A stretch of DNA of 64,000 nt, taken from the NCBI RefSeq assembly GCF_020080835.1, contig NC_058159.1:10292001-10356000 (forward strand). The letters run 5' to 3'. The notes below the pieces were generated by a model that saw only the letters and a list, made by a program, of their open reading frames with translations, was not told the DNA's origin and made no database searches. The number at the start of each line of letters is the position of its first letter. Positions within the stretch are counted from its first letter, which is position 1. The translations under genes and the position numbers were made by a program. The stretch comes from Cotesia glomerata (lineage: Eukaryota; Arthropoda; Insecta; Hymenoptera; Braconidae). Below are positions 36,396-47,939 of this stretch, one piece after another.

Positions 36396-36948
36396 TAGTG
36401 AATAAGAAGAAGGACACTTATTTATGAGTCATTCTCTTAGTTAATACAACGACTTTCTGTGTTTATTATTACATGTTAATTATTGATAAAAACTGGGTTA
36501 AAAAAGTTTGATCCATTTCAATATTAATAACATGATATTTAAAAAAATTAATTTCATTGATCAGAAAAAAGTTTTAAACAAATTACTTTCATAACATTAT
36601 CAAGAAATTATAACTTACATTCTATTATATACGTCAGTGGAGAACACGATAAAAAAAAAAGTTGAAAATATATTTCTCATGCTTTACATCAACGCTATGA
36701 TCTATGACTACACAAGATTTTGTGATATATATTATATATTTTTGTTTTACGGTAAGTTATAATTATTTTTTTGTTATCTCTAACTTTTCATTTTAATTCT
36801 CATTGTCATAATAAGCCCGCATTGATAACAATCAGTCACTTCCCAATTGTGTTTTCAAAAGTTATTTTTATATATTTATTTTTTTGTCTCTGTAATTTTA
36901 GTCAAAGTCATCGACATATGGTGTGACTTTTTTGTTTTATGTATAGGA

Positions 36949-37303
36949 ACACAATTGCAAATGTCTTGGAACAGCGGAAACGTCTACAGGACCAGTACCA
37001 TCAGACCTCTATGTCTACGCTTTTCTATGTAATGCAATACCTGTGGCAGACAATGTATTTATATAGTTATATTCAGTTGTGTTGTTATCATCATTACATC
37101 GTCTTTGTCGATGTTAGTTGTCGTTGCTTGTTCATCGCCGTCGCGCGAACGTCAAACAAACAACCAGCAATTAAATGCAAATACAGCTAATGCATTCTGG
37201 GTTGAAGATGCAAGTCACGATGCTCGTTATGAGGATACATCAGTCTACCTTTGGTTTTTATGGCGTTATACTGTATACTCAACTTTTACATTGTTATAGG
37301 TAT
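36949..37303 (+). other. Possible orphan exon(s)
   Basis: A good acceptor (TTTTTTGTTTTATGTATAG) is followed by an open frame beginning NTIANVLEQRKRLQDQYHQT, which looks protein-like (helical and charged). A second frame at about 37105-37299 reads MLVVVACSSPSRERQTNN and then AFWVEDASHDARYEDTSVYL, more balanced than the AT-driven frames nearby. I do not recognise either one and see no clear downstream donor. It could be an exon of an untraced gene or a long non-coding RNA. Confidence 0.25.
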
Positions 37304-37434
37304 TTTTAATCCTCCTATATTTATAAATGCCGCCAGTATTTTTTTAGTTAACATATACTCTATAATGATATATAAGATTATAGATCAATGGGGATATTAA
37401 TACTATTTCTAAGTTATGGTTTACGATGGTCGTA

Positions 37435-37910
37435 GATTAGGGTGGTCCAAAAAAAAAAAACATTTTTTAATTTTTCCAAGCATTATCATCTCAAAAGTTG
37501 TGTCTAGGTATAAAAAAAAATACTCCGAAAAGAGCAGCTTGATATCTCAACTCTACGAGATGCGCAATGATTTCCCGTTTTCTCATTTAAATAACACGTA
37601 AATAAAACTTTTTTTTTACGTAAGTCTCCAAAAAAATCTTTTTATTAATTTTTGAGCACATATTTTTGTGAGGAATTTAATTCTCCAAAAAAAACTTTTG
37701 ATATGTTGTTTTTATAATCTCAACAGATAAAAAGTTAATCAGGTTTTGAACACTCGCAATCAAATTAAATCTACCTAAGCATGATTTTAGATGCCAAATT
37801 GCATCACGATCTGATTATGAACTTATACTATTTTCAACTGCGAGTAATAACTCGAGGGTTAAAATATATATGAGGCATTTCACACCAAATCGGACAATTT
37901 AAAATATTTT
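37435..37910. repeat. Unassigned dispersed-repeat-like segment
   Basis: It begins TTAGGGTGGTCCAAAAAAA, a head I associate with transposon remnants in insects, and continues through poly-A/T-rich text without a reading frame. The assignment is from memory and weak. Confidence 0.25.
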
Positions 37911-38112
37911 AATTTTTAGTTTCCTTTATTTTTTTGATATTGATGTTATGTCCATTAAAAAACCCTTCCTGGTAAATTTTGAGATTTTCTTGATAACACG
38001 CTTAAAAGATACCGAAATTTTTAAAGAAATAGCTATTTTTCGTTTTGTTGATCCTAATTTGTTCAAAAAAAGTTCAATTCAATTTTTTATTAATTTTGAT
38101 TTTTATCGTCTA

Positions 38113-38383
38113 CACTGATAGAAGGATTTGTTCATAGTTAAAAATATTTGTTAATATTTAACAAATCATTTATTAGAGACCACTTTTTGGTCTTTAATAA
38201 ATATTTCTTAGTATTTAAAAAGATTTATTAATATTTAATAAATGAATATCAGATTTATTAAATACAAACAAATCATTTTAAATACTAAGAAATATTTGTT
38301 TAATACTAAAAAGTGGTCTCTAATAAATGATTTGTTAACTATTAACAAATATTTTTTGGTACAGAAAAATCCTTCTTTCAGTG
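38113..38383. mobile_element. Palindromic MITE, 271 bp, CACTGATAGAAGGATTTG family, copy 1
   Basis: TA flanks at both ends; starts CACTGATAGAAGGATTTGTT and ends CCTTCTTTCAGTG. The two halves are largely inverse to each other (AACAAATCATTTATTAGAGA on the left, TCTCTAATAAATGATTTGTT on the right). Copy 2 at 55513-55783 has the same length. Confidence 0.85.
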
Positions 38384-38389
38384 TACTTT

Positions 38390-41170
38390 ACAGAAAAAAA
38401 ATCTGAAAAACGGTTGACTCTGCAGACTATCCCTGAAACTTTCCGCTATTTAATAGCTCAAAACACTGATGAAATTTCTCATTACTAGGTTTTGAGGTCG
38501 TCTAGCTTAAAAATAGAGCTATTGTACATTTTGAGCTTCTCGAGCTCGAAAATATTGTAGTTATGTGGATAGAGCATTATTTTTAATGCTCTATATGATT
38601 TCAATGTAGTTTGCGGGATTGATGCTGTTTTTTTTTCAATCCAATTCGAATACTTATTACTCAAAAATCGATCCAACAAAAAAATTCTAAAGCTATGTGA
38701 AAAAAAACTTTTTTTGTAATTTCTTGAAAACGATATCTCTTGATAGAATAAACCAATTTTAATGCAGTTCTCGGCATTTGAAACAATTATTTAAGTTCTA
38801 AATAATTTTATTTAGTAAAAAATCGATTGATTGAGAAATTGTGAAGTTACATAAAAAAATTTTTTTTTCAAAATTTTTCGTCGACGATATTTTATGAGCA
38901 AATGCATTGATTTTGATTTTTCAAACACCATTGATGTCATTTTATTTAGCTGAAGAAAACCCTTATGAATGTCAGAAATCGCAATTCGATCAGTCAAGTC
39001 CTTCAAAAGTTATGAGAGATTTGAACACACATACACAAAACTCGAATTTCCATTAGTTATTGATATTTTAAGGGTGTATCCATTCTAAACATTTCGAATC
39101 CAAATCTCTCCAATAGATTTTACCCACACATACAGACATACTAACATCGTCGTAAAAATAGTCGGAAGAGTTTTCTATGATTTTAGTTTATTTTTATCAG
39201 TAAAAAATAAATTTCTAACACAGTCAACGATAAAGAATTAGATATATACATCAATGCACAATTTTTCTAAAGCTTTGATCTTTTAATTGTCTCAAAATGA
39301 AAACGCCATATACGGACGATAATTAATAAGCAATAACGTTCCATCCAAAATTGTTAAAAAATTATTTTTTACAGTTTATTTTTACTAAACAACCATTTCT
39401 CAAATGTAGATTATTTTATTTCATGCTATTGAAAAAATTAAAAACACAATATTGTTTAGAATTTTATTGCTTATTATAATCTGTTTGTACTATCATTCCG
39501 AAAACTTTTAAGTGATTGAGCTGTTTCGATTAAGTGTCAAAGTACAGTTTGAAAAAATTTCAGACAAAATATTTTATAAAAATAACATTTTTTTCATTAA
39601 CATTTTACAAGTCAGTTATGGGTAAATCGAGTGTAAATATTCTCAAGAACTATAGGCTCATGTGATTCTAAATAACTTTGAGTGATTATCTTTCATCCCA
39701 GTTGTCGAAATTTCTTACCAGCTTTACGGAAGCGCCTGTTTTCTTTATCCTACCAGGTGTTTGTCGGAAATCGAACAAACCTGACTGATTTTCTAACAAA
39801 GTTAATATAGAACTAATAGTGGTAAACTTTTAAGAAATTTAGTTGCTTATTAGATTACCATAATCGGTCTTTATCTTTCTTAAATAATTATAGTAAGCAT
39901 AAGTTTCGGCTTTTCAAATAAATTTTGTTATTTTCATCATTCCTTCAAATAATCTATTAGATTTGTTTATTACATAAATAAACCGAAAATGTTAAGTAAA
40001 TTCGGTAGATATTGGCCATTTATAACTTAGAGTTAAAATGATTTGGTATAAATCCACTTTAGGATAAATATATGCTGATATGTACTGAACAGAGAAGAAA
40101 GAGATTGAGATAAAGGATAAATGCTCCATTACTTTTAAATAATGTAACGTAATGGATGTACATATACATTTAACTTTTAATAGTGTAAGTCTAGTATAGT
40201 AGTGAATTGCGTCAGAGAAACATAAAATGAAGCATAATCCAAGGATTATCGTGCTATACACAGTGTTCCAGTAGTAGCATGTCATATGCTACTCTACGAA
40301 TTATTTGAGATTGCGCTTGCGTCAACTGGCAGCTTGTAAGAGATACATGATGGGAAGTAAAGCAAAGAGGAGGACTCTAAGATGGCATGATACTGGGTAG
40401 GATAATGATAGAAATGGATAAGAGAGGGAGAAAGATTCGATTACTAGAGCAATAAGAAGCCATCCTATGTATCCCGGGGAAGCTTGGTAAAAACTTAGCC
40501 GTATACTGCGGTTCATATATACTCTAACTCTAATATACTCTCTACTTGTATTGAGCATTTATTCTATGTATGTATATACTTTTGATATATTATTCTCGTC
40601 GACGGCAATGAAATCAGAACGTTCTTATCGCCGTCAAGACGCTTAAACCGTATACGAGAGGCTCAAAGCTTCCATATTACCGCACCCGTTTATATTCTTT
40701 AGGGATCAATAGAGTTACACCTATCTCATCTCTTGGGAACATAATGTTATATGTATATATCTTATATTTCTTTACAAATAATCTTCTTTATCAATAGATT
40801 TTGTCATTAACTTCAATATTATACGTATACTGGATTTTATTATAGTAAAAAAATATATTCAGTAAATTTCTTTGACCGAAGTAAACATCAAAAAGCTTCA
40901 TTATTTTATACAATTATTAATTCTGGTATAAGTTACGATTATTGATATGCATAGAAAATTATATTCAATGAATTAATTTACAATTTGGCATGATCTTTAC
41001 TTAACTATGATCAATTATCAAAAAAATGGTAGCTTTTTAATAATTAATTGTACATTTATGAATTTCTCGCAAAATTTAATGAACTTTTTTGAATCTTTAA
41101 GCTTAGATTCAAGAGTTTTCAAGTTATTTTGATGATACTTTATTATTGCTCTTTTCGTAAAAACTAAATT
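38390..41170. other. Gene-less DNA with dispersed repeats
   Basis: It contains one copy of a dispersed repeat (38397-38465) also seen near 41785, 47205 and, inverted, 56585. Around 40300-40690 the sequence is less AT-rich and non-repetitive, with a short inverted pair (GACGGCAATGA and TCGCCGTC) at 40598-40638. No gene is supported. Confidence 0.5.
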
Positions 41171-41204
41171 GTCTTACACTGAAAAAAAAGTTTTTTTCTA
41201 CCAA

Positions 41205-44200
41205 CCCTAGCGGATCCATATACACCGTGTAAGCTTAGTGTAAACTCGATATATACCTAGTGTCAGTGTAAATTAGGGGTTTATTTGGTGTATACTCGAT
41301 GCATATTGAGTATACACCAAATACACTTAAAGTTTACACTGAATTTACACGGTGTATATGCGCACGATATACACAGAGTTTACACCGAGTATACACTAAA
41401 AAAATTTTTGAAGTCCTCAGAACAAAAATTGTGAAGAAAATTTTTTTTGAAAAAAATTGAAATTAAAAAAAAATCAAATTTTAGAAAAAAATTAAAACTC
41501 GAGTAATAACTGTTTTTTTGTTTTTATTCAATAAAAATAAATTCACTCAGTGGGGATTAAATCTACTGAAAATTATCCACTTCGCATTCACTCCGCAAAT
41601 TTTTTACAGTGGACAAGTTTTATGATTCATCGTTAATAAATTTGTCGTAATTCAGTGAGTGAAAGCATAAAAAAAAGTTTTCGAGAGATTTTTCATTTTA
41701 CTACTGAAAAAATAAAAAAAAATCAATCTCCGTCATAGAATTTTGATCAATTTTTTTCATGTTTGTCTGAACATTTGAAAAAAAATCTGAAAAGAGGTTG
41801 TTGACCTTGCAGCTATCTCTGGAACATCTCGCTATATTCTAACTCAAAACCCTTAAAAACTTCCGTACAAAGTTTTGAGCTCTTCGAGAGAACTGGTGTA
41901 TATTTTCGAGCTCAAAAATCTGGTAATTGTTTGGAGCCAACCAACCAAGTTTTAAACCAACCAACTTCTACAAAAAAATTTTTTTCTTAATTTTAATTTT
42001 TAATTGTTTAAAAACGATTTTTTTATATTTCAATTGTTTAAATAATTAGTTAAGAAAAAATTTTGCTTTTAAAAATCATAATTTACATTTTTAAATAGTT
42101 TGGCAAAAAAAAATTTTTTTTATTAATTATTTAATTGTTTATTAGTTTAACAATTGGTTATAAACAAATATTGACCAACCTTATATTTTTTTTCTGAAGC
42201 AGAAAAAAATTATAAAAATAGCTATATATAAAAAAGTGCAAAAAAAATTTTTTTTTATTTATTATAATACTTTTTAATATCATACGATACGGTAATTATG
42301 GCGCCTACTTGATTTGTCAATTAAAAAATTGATATATCTTTTAAACTATTAGAGATACGATAAAGGACATTCAAGTCTTTTTTATAGAGAATGAATTTCT
42401 CTTTCAGATGAATTTAAGATCAAGTTTGGATTTATTGTTTATTAGCTATTAGTGCATTTGTTTATAAAAATTCTGTATTTTTTTTACTTTTTCGTATCTT
42501 TTGTGATCTTTAACTTGTTAAATTATGCAGATACAGCAAAAAACCTGAAAAAACAATTTTGTTAAGGGATAAATTCCCTAACAAATTATTAATTAATCAT
42601 ATTTTTATTGATAATTGTTTAAATAATATACTTACTGTGTTTGGTGTTCATTTGACTGGAGTTCCGTTTAATATAAATGTATTCTATTTTATTATGTAAA
42701 AAATCAAAATTCTTTTTGTGTATATTATTTAAAATTGTTTCCGTCATATACTAAACAGTTCAATAGACTTTTCGTCAAGATTCTACTTATTTTTTTTTAA
42801 TTTTCATTCCAAATTTCTTTTTTTTTATTTTATACTATTTCAATAATCTATTCGAATAATAACTTTTTTTCGGTCAAAGCATATAAGATTTTTTATAATA
42901 ATGAATTAAGGTGCTTGAATAATAATAAAACTTCGCCTCGGCCAACAATTACATGTGATCTGAGACATTTCTTACTTTACTTCCCTAGGTGTGTAATATA
43001 TTATTATTACTGAACTCTCTTTAGCGGCGGCGCGCACATGCCGTAACAGTCGCGCGGAGCCCTATTTTCAACGTCAAATTAAAATTATAAATAATAGAGA
43101 TAGAGTTCCGGGAGTCAGGGCTTTTTTATTGGAAATTTCCTCCTCTTTAACGATCTTTTTTCAAAATTGCTCAAATGTTAATTTTTTCGAGTTATTGACA
43201 AAAAACGAAACATCATTTTTTTTTTCATCTTATTTTGTTAATAACAATTGCAATTTTTTACCTGCACCAAAATCTTTTAAAAAAATTTTTCTAGAGGTGA
43301 TTCCGAATCGAATGAGCCATCGCTCATATTTTTAGGACCTTTATCTCTATTTTTCACGTTTTTGAACTTGTTGACTACTCTCTTAAAATGAATCAGTGGA
43401 ATTTCACTGTTTCACAGCTATAAGTATACCAAGTGGTATAAATATACCACTAATTTCCAGTGATTTTCACTGTTTCAGATTTAGAGAGTAGACTACTTAT
43501 GGTATGGCATATAAATTTTATCTTAAATACACTACACCTAATACCTTGAATTTTCGTTTTCAGAATCCACTTGATGTATCAAACTCATCAATAGAAGATA
43601 CAAATGATGAAGTAAAAAATGTAGCTACATTTCCTAATCCTTCTCTGCTACACGCAAATTCTATAAGTTTAAATTATTTAATATTTTCGCTGTATATGTT
43701 CATCTAGATTTCTTAGACGAAAAAAATAATAATAATAATAAAAGATTATATAAATGTTTTATGTGTGTAGGAAGGAACCAACATACAAAATTATGTTGAT
43801 GATTTTAATAGCAATGCGACTACGAATGTTCAACCATTCATGATTGTGATGAACGGTCAGGAGGATACATATTTTGTACAATTAGATGGACATTTAATTA
43901 ATTTTGCAAAAGATTGCAAACCTGCAACTGTTTTTTCTACGTTGTATACAAATTATTCTATGTGTTTGATTTAAGTTATTCACCCAGTTTGGACAATTTT
44001 TACAATTTTATCTATCATTATGTATATTATTGTCATTCGGCTAGTTTGCCTTGACATAAAAATTGAATAAATAAAATTATATATTTAATCTAGCGACTGC
44101 CCGTAGTGCTGTTTCTTTCTTAAATGTTTCCTTAAATAATACTGAAACTAAAAAATAATAATTATTAATTTATTTTACTTTTATAATAATAATTTTATAA

Positions 44201-44477
44201 CAATACGGTTTGCAGCAATCGATGGTGTTTTTCAAGTTTGAGAACTGATGAGATTTTGAAATTGATCATTCCAGACACACTTTTTTTGGTCGTAAAAAAA
44301 TTCTTTTCCAGTCTCACTTAAAAAATTTTTGACTTTGCTTACAGCACTTAGAAATTTTTATGAAAATGGGACTTAGAAAAAATTTTTTGTGTAAACTTGG
44401 TGTATACTCAGTGTATATACGCCGTGTATACACCGTGTATATTTGGTGTATACTCAGTAGATAGCGATCCGCTAGGG
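41205..44477. mobile_element. 3273-bp element with CCCTAGCGGATC terminal inverted repeats
   Basis: It begins CCCTAGCGGATC (41205) and ends GATCCGCTAGGG (44477), a perfect 12-bp inverted pair. Just inside each end lie clusters of TACAC/GTGTA-rich motifs (GTGTATACTC, TACACCGTGTA) that look like subterminal repeats. Inside are a CpG-rich promoter-like patch (about 43023-43060), exon-like open frames (43564-43611 or longer, 43771-43974) and an AATAAA near 44067. I cannot name the superfamily. No known transposase motif is visible. Confidence 0.6.
43564..43974 (+). CDS. Putative C-terminal exons of an unrecognised element-encoded gene
   Basis: Two exon candidates follow strong acceptors. The first (after TTTTCGTTTTCAG, from 43564) reads NPLDVSNSSIEDTNDE and could end at a donor at 43612. 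The second (after TTTTATGTGTGTAG, 43771-43974) is open for 67 codons to TAA; it contains PFMIVMNGQEDTYFVQLDGH and ends with YTNYSMCLI. Both are more balanced in composition than surrounding frames. They would form the end of a spliced protein whose start may lie after the CpG-rich patch at about 43040. No family is recognised, and the joins are inferred. Confidence 0.3.
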
Positions 44478-44699
44478 AAGGAAATGTTTCCTTATGGATA
44501 AAAAATTGGTATTCTTATGATTAAAATACGAAAGTTTTTTAACTATAAGAATACAGTTTTCTCACTGTCAAAAAAATAGCCTTATAATAAAACGTGGTAT
44601 TTTAAGGTTAAGAATACCAGTTTTTTTAAATCAAGAAAACTCGAGTAAAAAATTTAGTATTCTAGGAAGAAAAAAATTTTTTCAGTGTAGGGAACCATC

Positions 44700-46040
44700 A
44701 TAAGTGCACTTTGATCTAGATTAATGACTTTCTCAGGACATTCAGAAATAGGGACAGTGTCAATAACGGGATAGTCCTTTACTTCATTTAAAAGAAAGCA
44801 AGTTATGAAAAAAAAAATTATTCTCGATTAATTTTTTCAAAATTTAATTTCAAAACTTAAAACAAAACAAAAAAGTAAAGATAGTGTACAAAACAATTGT
44901 GAGTGTAGTTTTTGACACGATTGGTTATTGTTCCAAGCAGTAAGCAGTGCTGAGAAATACACGCTACTCAAGAAGTTGCGATGAAGTAGTGAATCTCGTC
45001 AAAGTAACTGTGATTACTCTTTAAGACGCAGACGACCGATGTATAAAGAGTAACTATTGTTGTTTTCGTGGTGATGTGCAGAGCAGTACTCACTACAGTT
45101 TCTAACAGTACTCATTGCTGTGACAAAAATGCCTATTACTATAGTCAGAGCAATAGATGAATTTTGACAAAGAAATGTATGCTTCCGAATAGTATAGTGA
45201 CTAGATTAATGTTCTGCGTAGCGCTGGTTACTGTTTTAATTTTTTCGTGTAGTTACTACTCTTATGCTTATATTAACATATTAAAAATGATTATAAAATT
45301 AATTTTTTATTTATTATTTCCATTAGATCATTAACCAAGAAAAAAAAAATGATTGCAGGTAAAAAAATCGTGGGAACTGTACAGGTAAAAGTTTAACGTG
45401 ATAATTTGCTAACCCTAACAGTTACGGATGAGTAACACAGCACGTGCTTTCACGGTGGATAAAATGAAGATCTTAAATAAAATTCATCGATGGATGATTG
45501 CGTGTAGATCAGTTAAAAAGCACGATGATTCGTTTCACCAGCTAAAATGTAAGGTATTTATAAATTTGTAAACAATATTAATGCTAATTTGTTTCGCGTG
45601 TGCAACGTTCCCCTTCTTGAGATATGAAAGCAGTTGGCAATCATGCAGTGTATTGTATTAAATGGTGTGTTGGTTCAATACACAAACGACTTCACATGTC
45701 GAGTCAACTGAATCTCAACCAAATAACTCGGTAGTTCAATGCCGATAGATATCAAGAATGTGGGGGACCACCTCATGAGCAGCGGGTCGTATATACCAAC
45801 CACGGGTACAGCGGGCACCCACCCTAAACAATGCAACCACTCAGGCACAAGCATTTAATTGTATCCGGTCTTGATTCCCTTGCTATATTTTATTTTATTT
45901 CGTATGTATACTCTGGTGAACGAAACTCTCGTTAGACAGTTCCTGTGCCTTTAGAAAATAGCAACCTATGTGCTTCAATGGGTATAGTTGTTAAGTTTTA
46001 TGTTATTTAATGAGAATATTTTCATTATTAAATACTACTC
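44700..46040. other. Gene-less DNA
   Basis: No coding frame. The part at about 45560-45960 is less AT-rich and looks unique rather than repetitive, but nothing in it can be named. Confidence 0.5.
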
Positions 46041-46042
46041 TA

Positions 46043-46535
46043 CACTGAGAAAAAAGTATTTTGCTACTAAGGATATTTTTTTTGATAATCAGAATACTTG
46101 GTATTGTGCTACTAAGAATACGTGGTATTTTGATTATCACAATAAGTATACTGATTTTCACAATACCTAGGTATACTGATTATCAGTATACCAATGTAAC
46201 AGACTATTAGATGTTTATAACCTCACTTTACTGGCACAAATCAATTGACTTATAAAGCTAACAAAACAATTTCAAATTAAAATTAAAAGTGTAATAATAA
46301 ATTTTTTTCAAGCTAATATAATAAATATTAGTTGAATTCTATTTTTACCAGTGCATAAATTAAATAAACTAACTGTTAGTGTTAAAACGTCGATGGCAGT
46401 GACAGCGCATATATTATAGTTTACTGCGCAGAGTATAGGTCTTTAACTGACTTATATTCTGATAATCACAATACTTGGTATTTTGATTATCAAAATACCA
46501 AGTATTGTGATTATCAAAATACTTTTTTCTCAGTG
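46043..46535. mobile_element. MITE, 493 bp, CACTGAGAAAAAAGTATTTTG termini, TA-flanked
   Basis: The left end is TA then CACTGAGAAAAAAGTATTTT; the right end is its inverse AAAATACTTTTTTCTCAGTG then TA. Subterminal tracts repeat AATACTTGGTATTGTG and GATTATCA motifs on both sides. No open coding frame is meaningful; the 60-codon frame near its start is terminal-repeat sequence. Confidence 0.85.
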
Positions 46536-46872
46536 TAACTATCTAGTTTTTAAACTGGACTTATAAAATCAACTTTTACAATGTTACCATTGAATATTAA
46601 TAATTTGCAATTTTTCTTTTTTTTTGCATAAATTGTAACTCTAGTACAGAAAATTAAGTCTTTGCTTGAATATTATTAGCAATTAACTGTATGTTTTTGA
46701 TACATAGTTAATTTAAATTACTATGAATATTTTATTATGAAAAATTTTATTAATGCAGAATTAGACTTTCCGTACTAAGAAGAATATATTTCTTCGTTTT
46801 TGAACTCTTAAAGCTTAGAAATAAAACATTTTGTAAGGTTTTGTATTTTAACAAATCAAAGTCAGATGGATA

Positions 46873-47060
46873 CACTGACAGAAGAAATTATTGAAAAAAA
46901 ACACAAAAAAAATATTAACCGGAACAAAAATTAACTTAGTTGAAGTAAACTTTCTTGAGCCAAAAAATTTTTTTATCTCACGATAATTTTTACTGGCTCC
47001 AAAATAACTTAGGTTTCTCTCAGAACTTTCTTTGTTCGCAAGTAAACCTTTTCTTCTGTG
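46873..47060. mobile_element. MITE, 188 bp, CACTGACAGAAGAAA termini, TA-flanked
   Basis: TA then CACTGACAGAAGAAA at the left, CTTTTCTTCTGTG then TA at the right; the inverse match is imperfect. Interior AT-rich, non-coding, with a CTTGAGCCAAAA motif shared with the 51223-51918 element. Confidence 0.6.
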
Positions 47061-47069
47061 TACAAGTAT

Positions 47070-47655
47070 TTTTCAAAATATAGTGACGTCCTCAACTTCG
47101 TCTTGGAGCTTAATTTTATAGAAAAGAATAAAAAAAAAGATGTTGTGTTTGCTCCTTGGCATACATAACTTTTAAATAAATCCAAATATATTAATCAAAT
47201 CCAAAAAACAGTTGACTCTACAAGCTATCCCTGAAACTTCCCCCTATTTTCAAGTTCAAAATGCTTAAAAAGTTATCCGCGAAAAAAACTGCCAAAATAT
47301 AAATTTTTACGATTTTGAAAATTTTGAAACCGTGTAATTTCTGAACTACCTGACCGATTAAGCTCATCTTTGAACTTGACTTTGATATTCGTCTAAATAT
47401 TCAGTATGTTGAGTTTGGAGAAGATCCATTATGAATTAAAGACGCTACCGCCCGGACAAGCTGCGTTATATATCGTATATATAAATACATACATATATAA
47501 ACTTTTGAACCATATGCATTTTCTGAATCAGCTCGACGGACTGAGTCAGGAAAAAGCAAAATTTCTCGAAAGTTCCGCCATGAGGACAAATGCAATAGTT
47601 AGATTTTTATGAAATCTACTAAAATAGATATTTGTAATGGGTTAAAACTAATAAC
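47070..47655. other. Gene-less DNA with a dispersed repeat copy
   Basis: It contains the repeat GTTGACTCTACAAGCTATCC at about 47210-47265. Overlapping frames of 64-68 codons on the two strands at 47401-47612 have no recognisable similarity. Confidence 0.5.
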
Positions 47656-47661
47656 TTCCTA

Positions 47662-47934
47662 CACGGAAAAAACAACATTTAACTGGTTTCCATGTCTGAT
47701 AGAACCTAGTTCTATCTATAGTGAAAAAATGTACAGATGGTAACTACTTCTATGTAGATTGTAGTAGGGACAATCATCGTTGAACTGAGTCCCATCTCGG
47801 ATTGAACTGAGTTAAACGAAGATTGTCCCCACCACAATCTACATAGAAGAAGTTACCATCTGTACATTTTTTCACTATAGATGGAACTAGGTTCCATCCG
47901 ACACGGAAACCTGTTAAATGTTGCTTTTTCCGTG
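47662..47934. mobile_element. Palindromic MITE, 273 bp, CACGGAAAAA termini, TA-flanked
   Basis: TA then CACGGAAAAAACAACATTTAAC at the left; GTTAAATGTTGCTTTTTCCGTG then TA at the right. The arms remain complementary toward the centre (ATGTACAGATGGTAACTACT and AGTTACCATCTGTACAT; GGGACAATC and GATTGTCCC). The whole element could fold into one long hairpin. No coding capacity. Confidence 0.85.
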
Positions 47935-47939
47935 TAATT

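Larger units (their letters stand above)
41177..44687. mobile_element. TA-flanked MITE (CACTGAAAAAA termini) split by an inserted element
   Basis: The left end is TA then CACTGAAAAAAAAGTTTT (41177); the right end is AAAAATTTTTTCAGTG then TA (44687). Only about 28 bp on the left and 210 bp on the right belong to it. The 3.27 kb between is a second element with its own termini. The intact host MITE would have been about 240 bp, like its relatives here. Confidence 0.6.
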
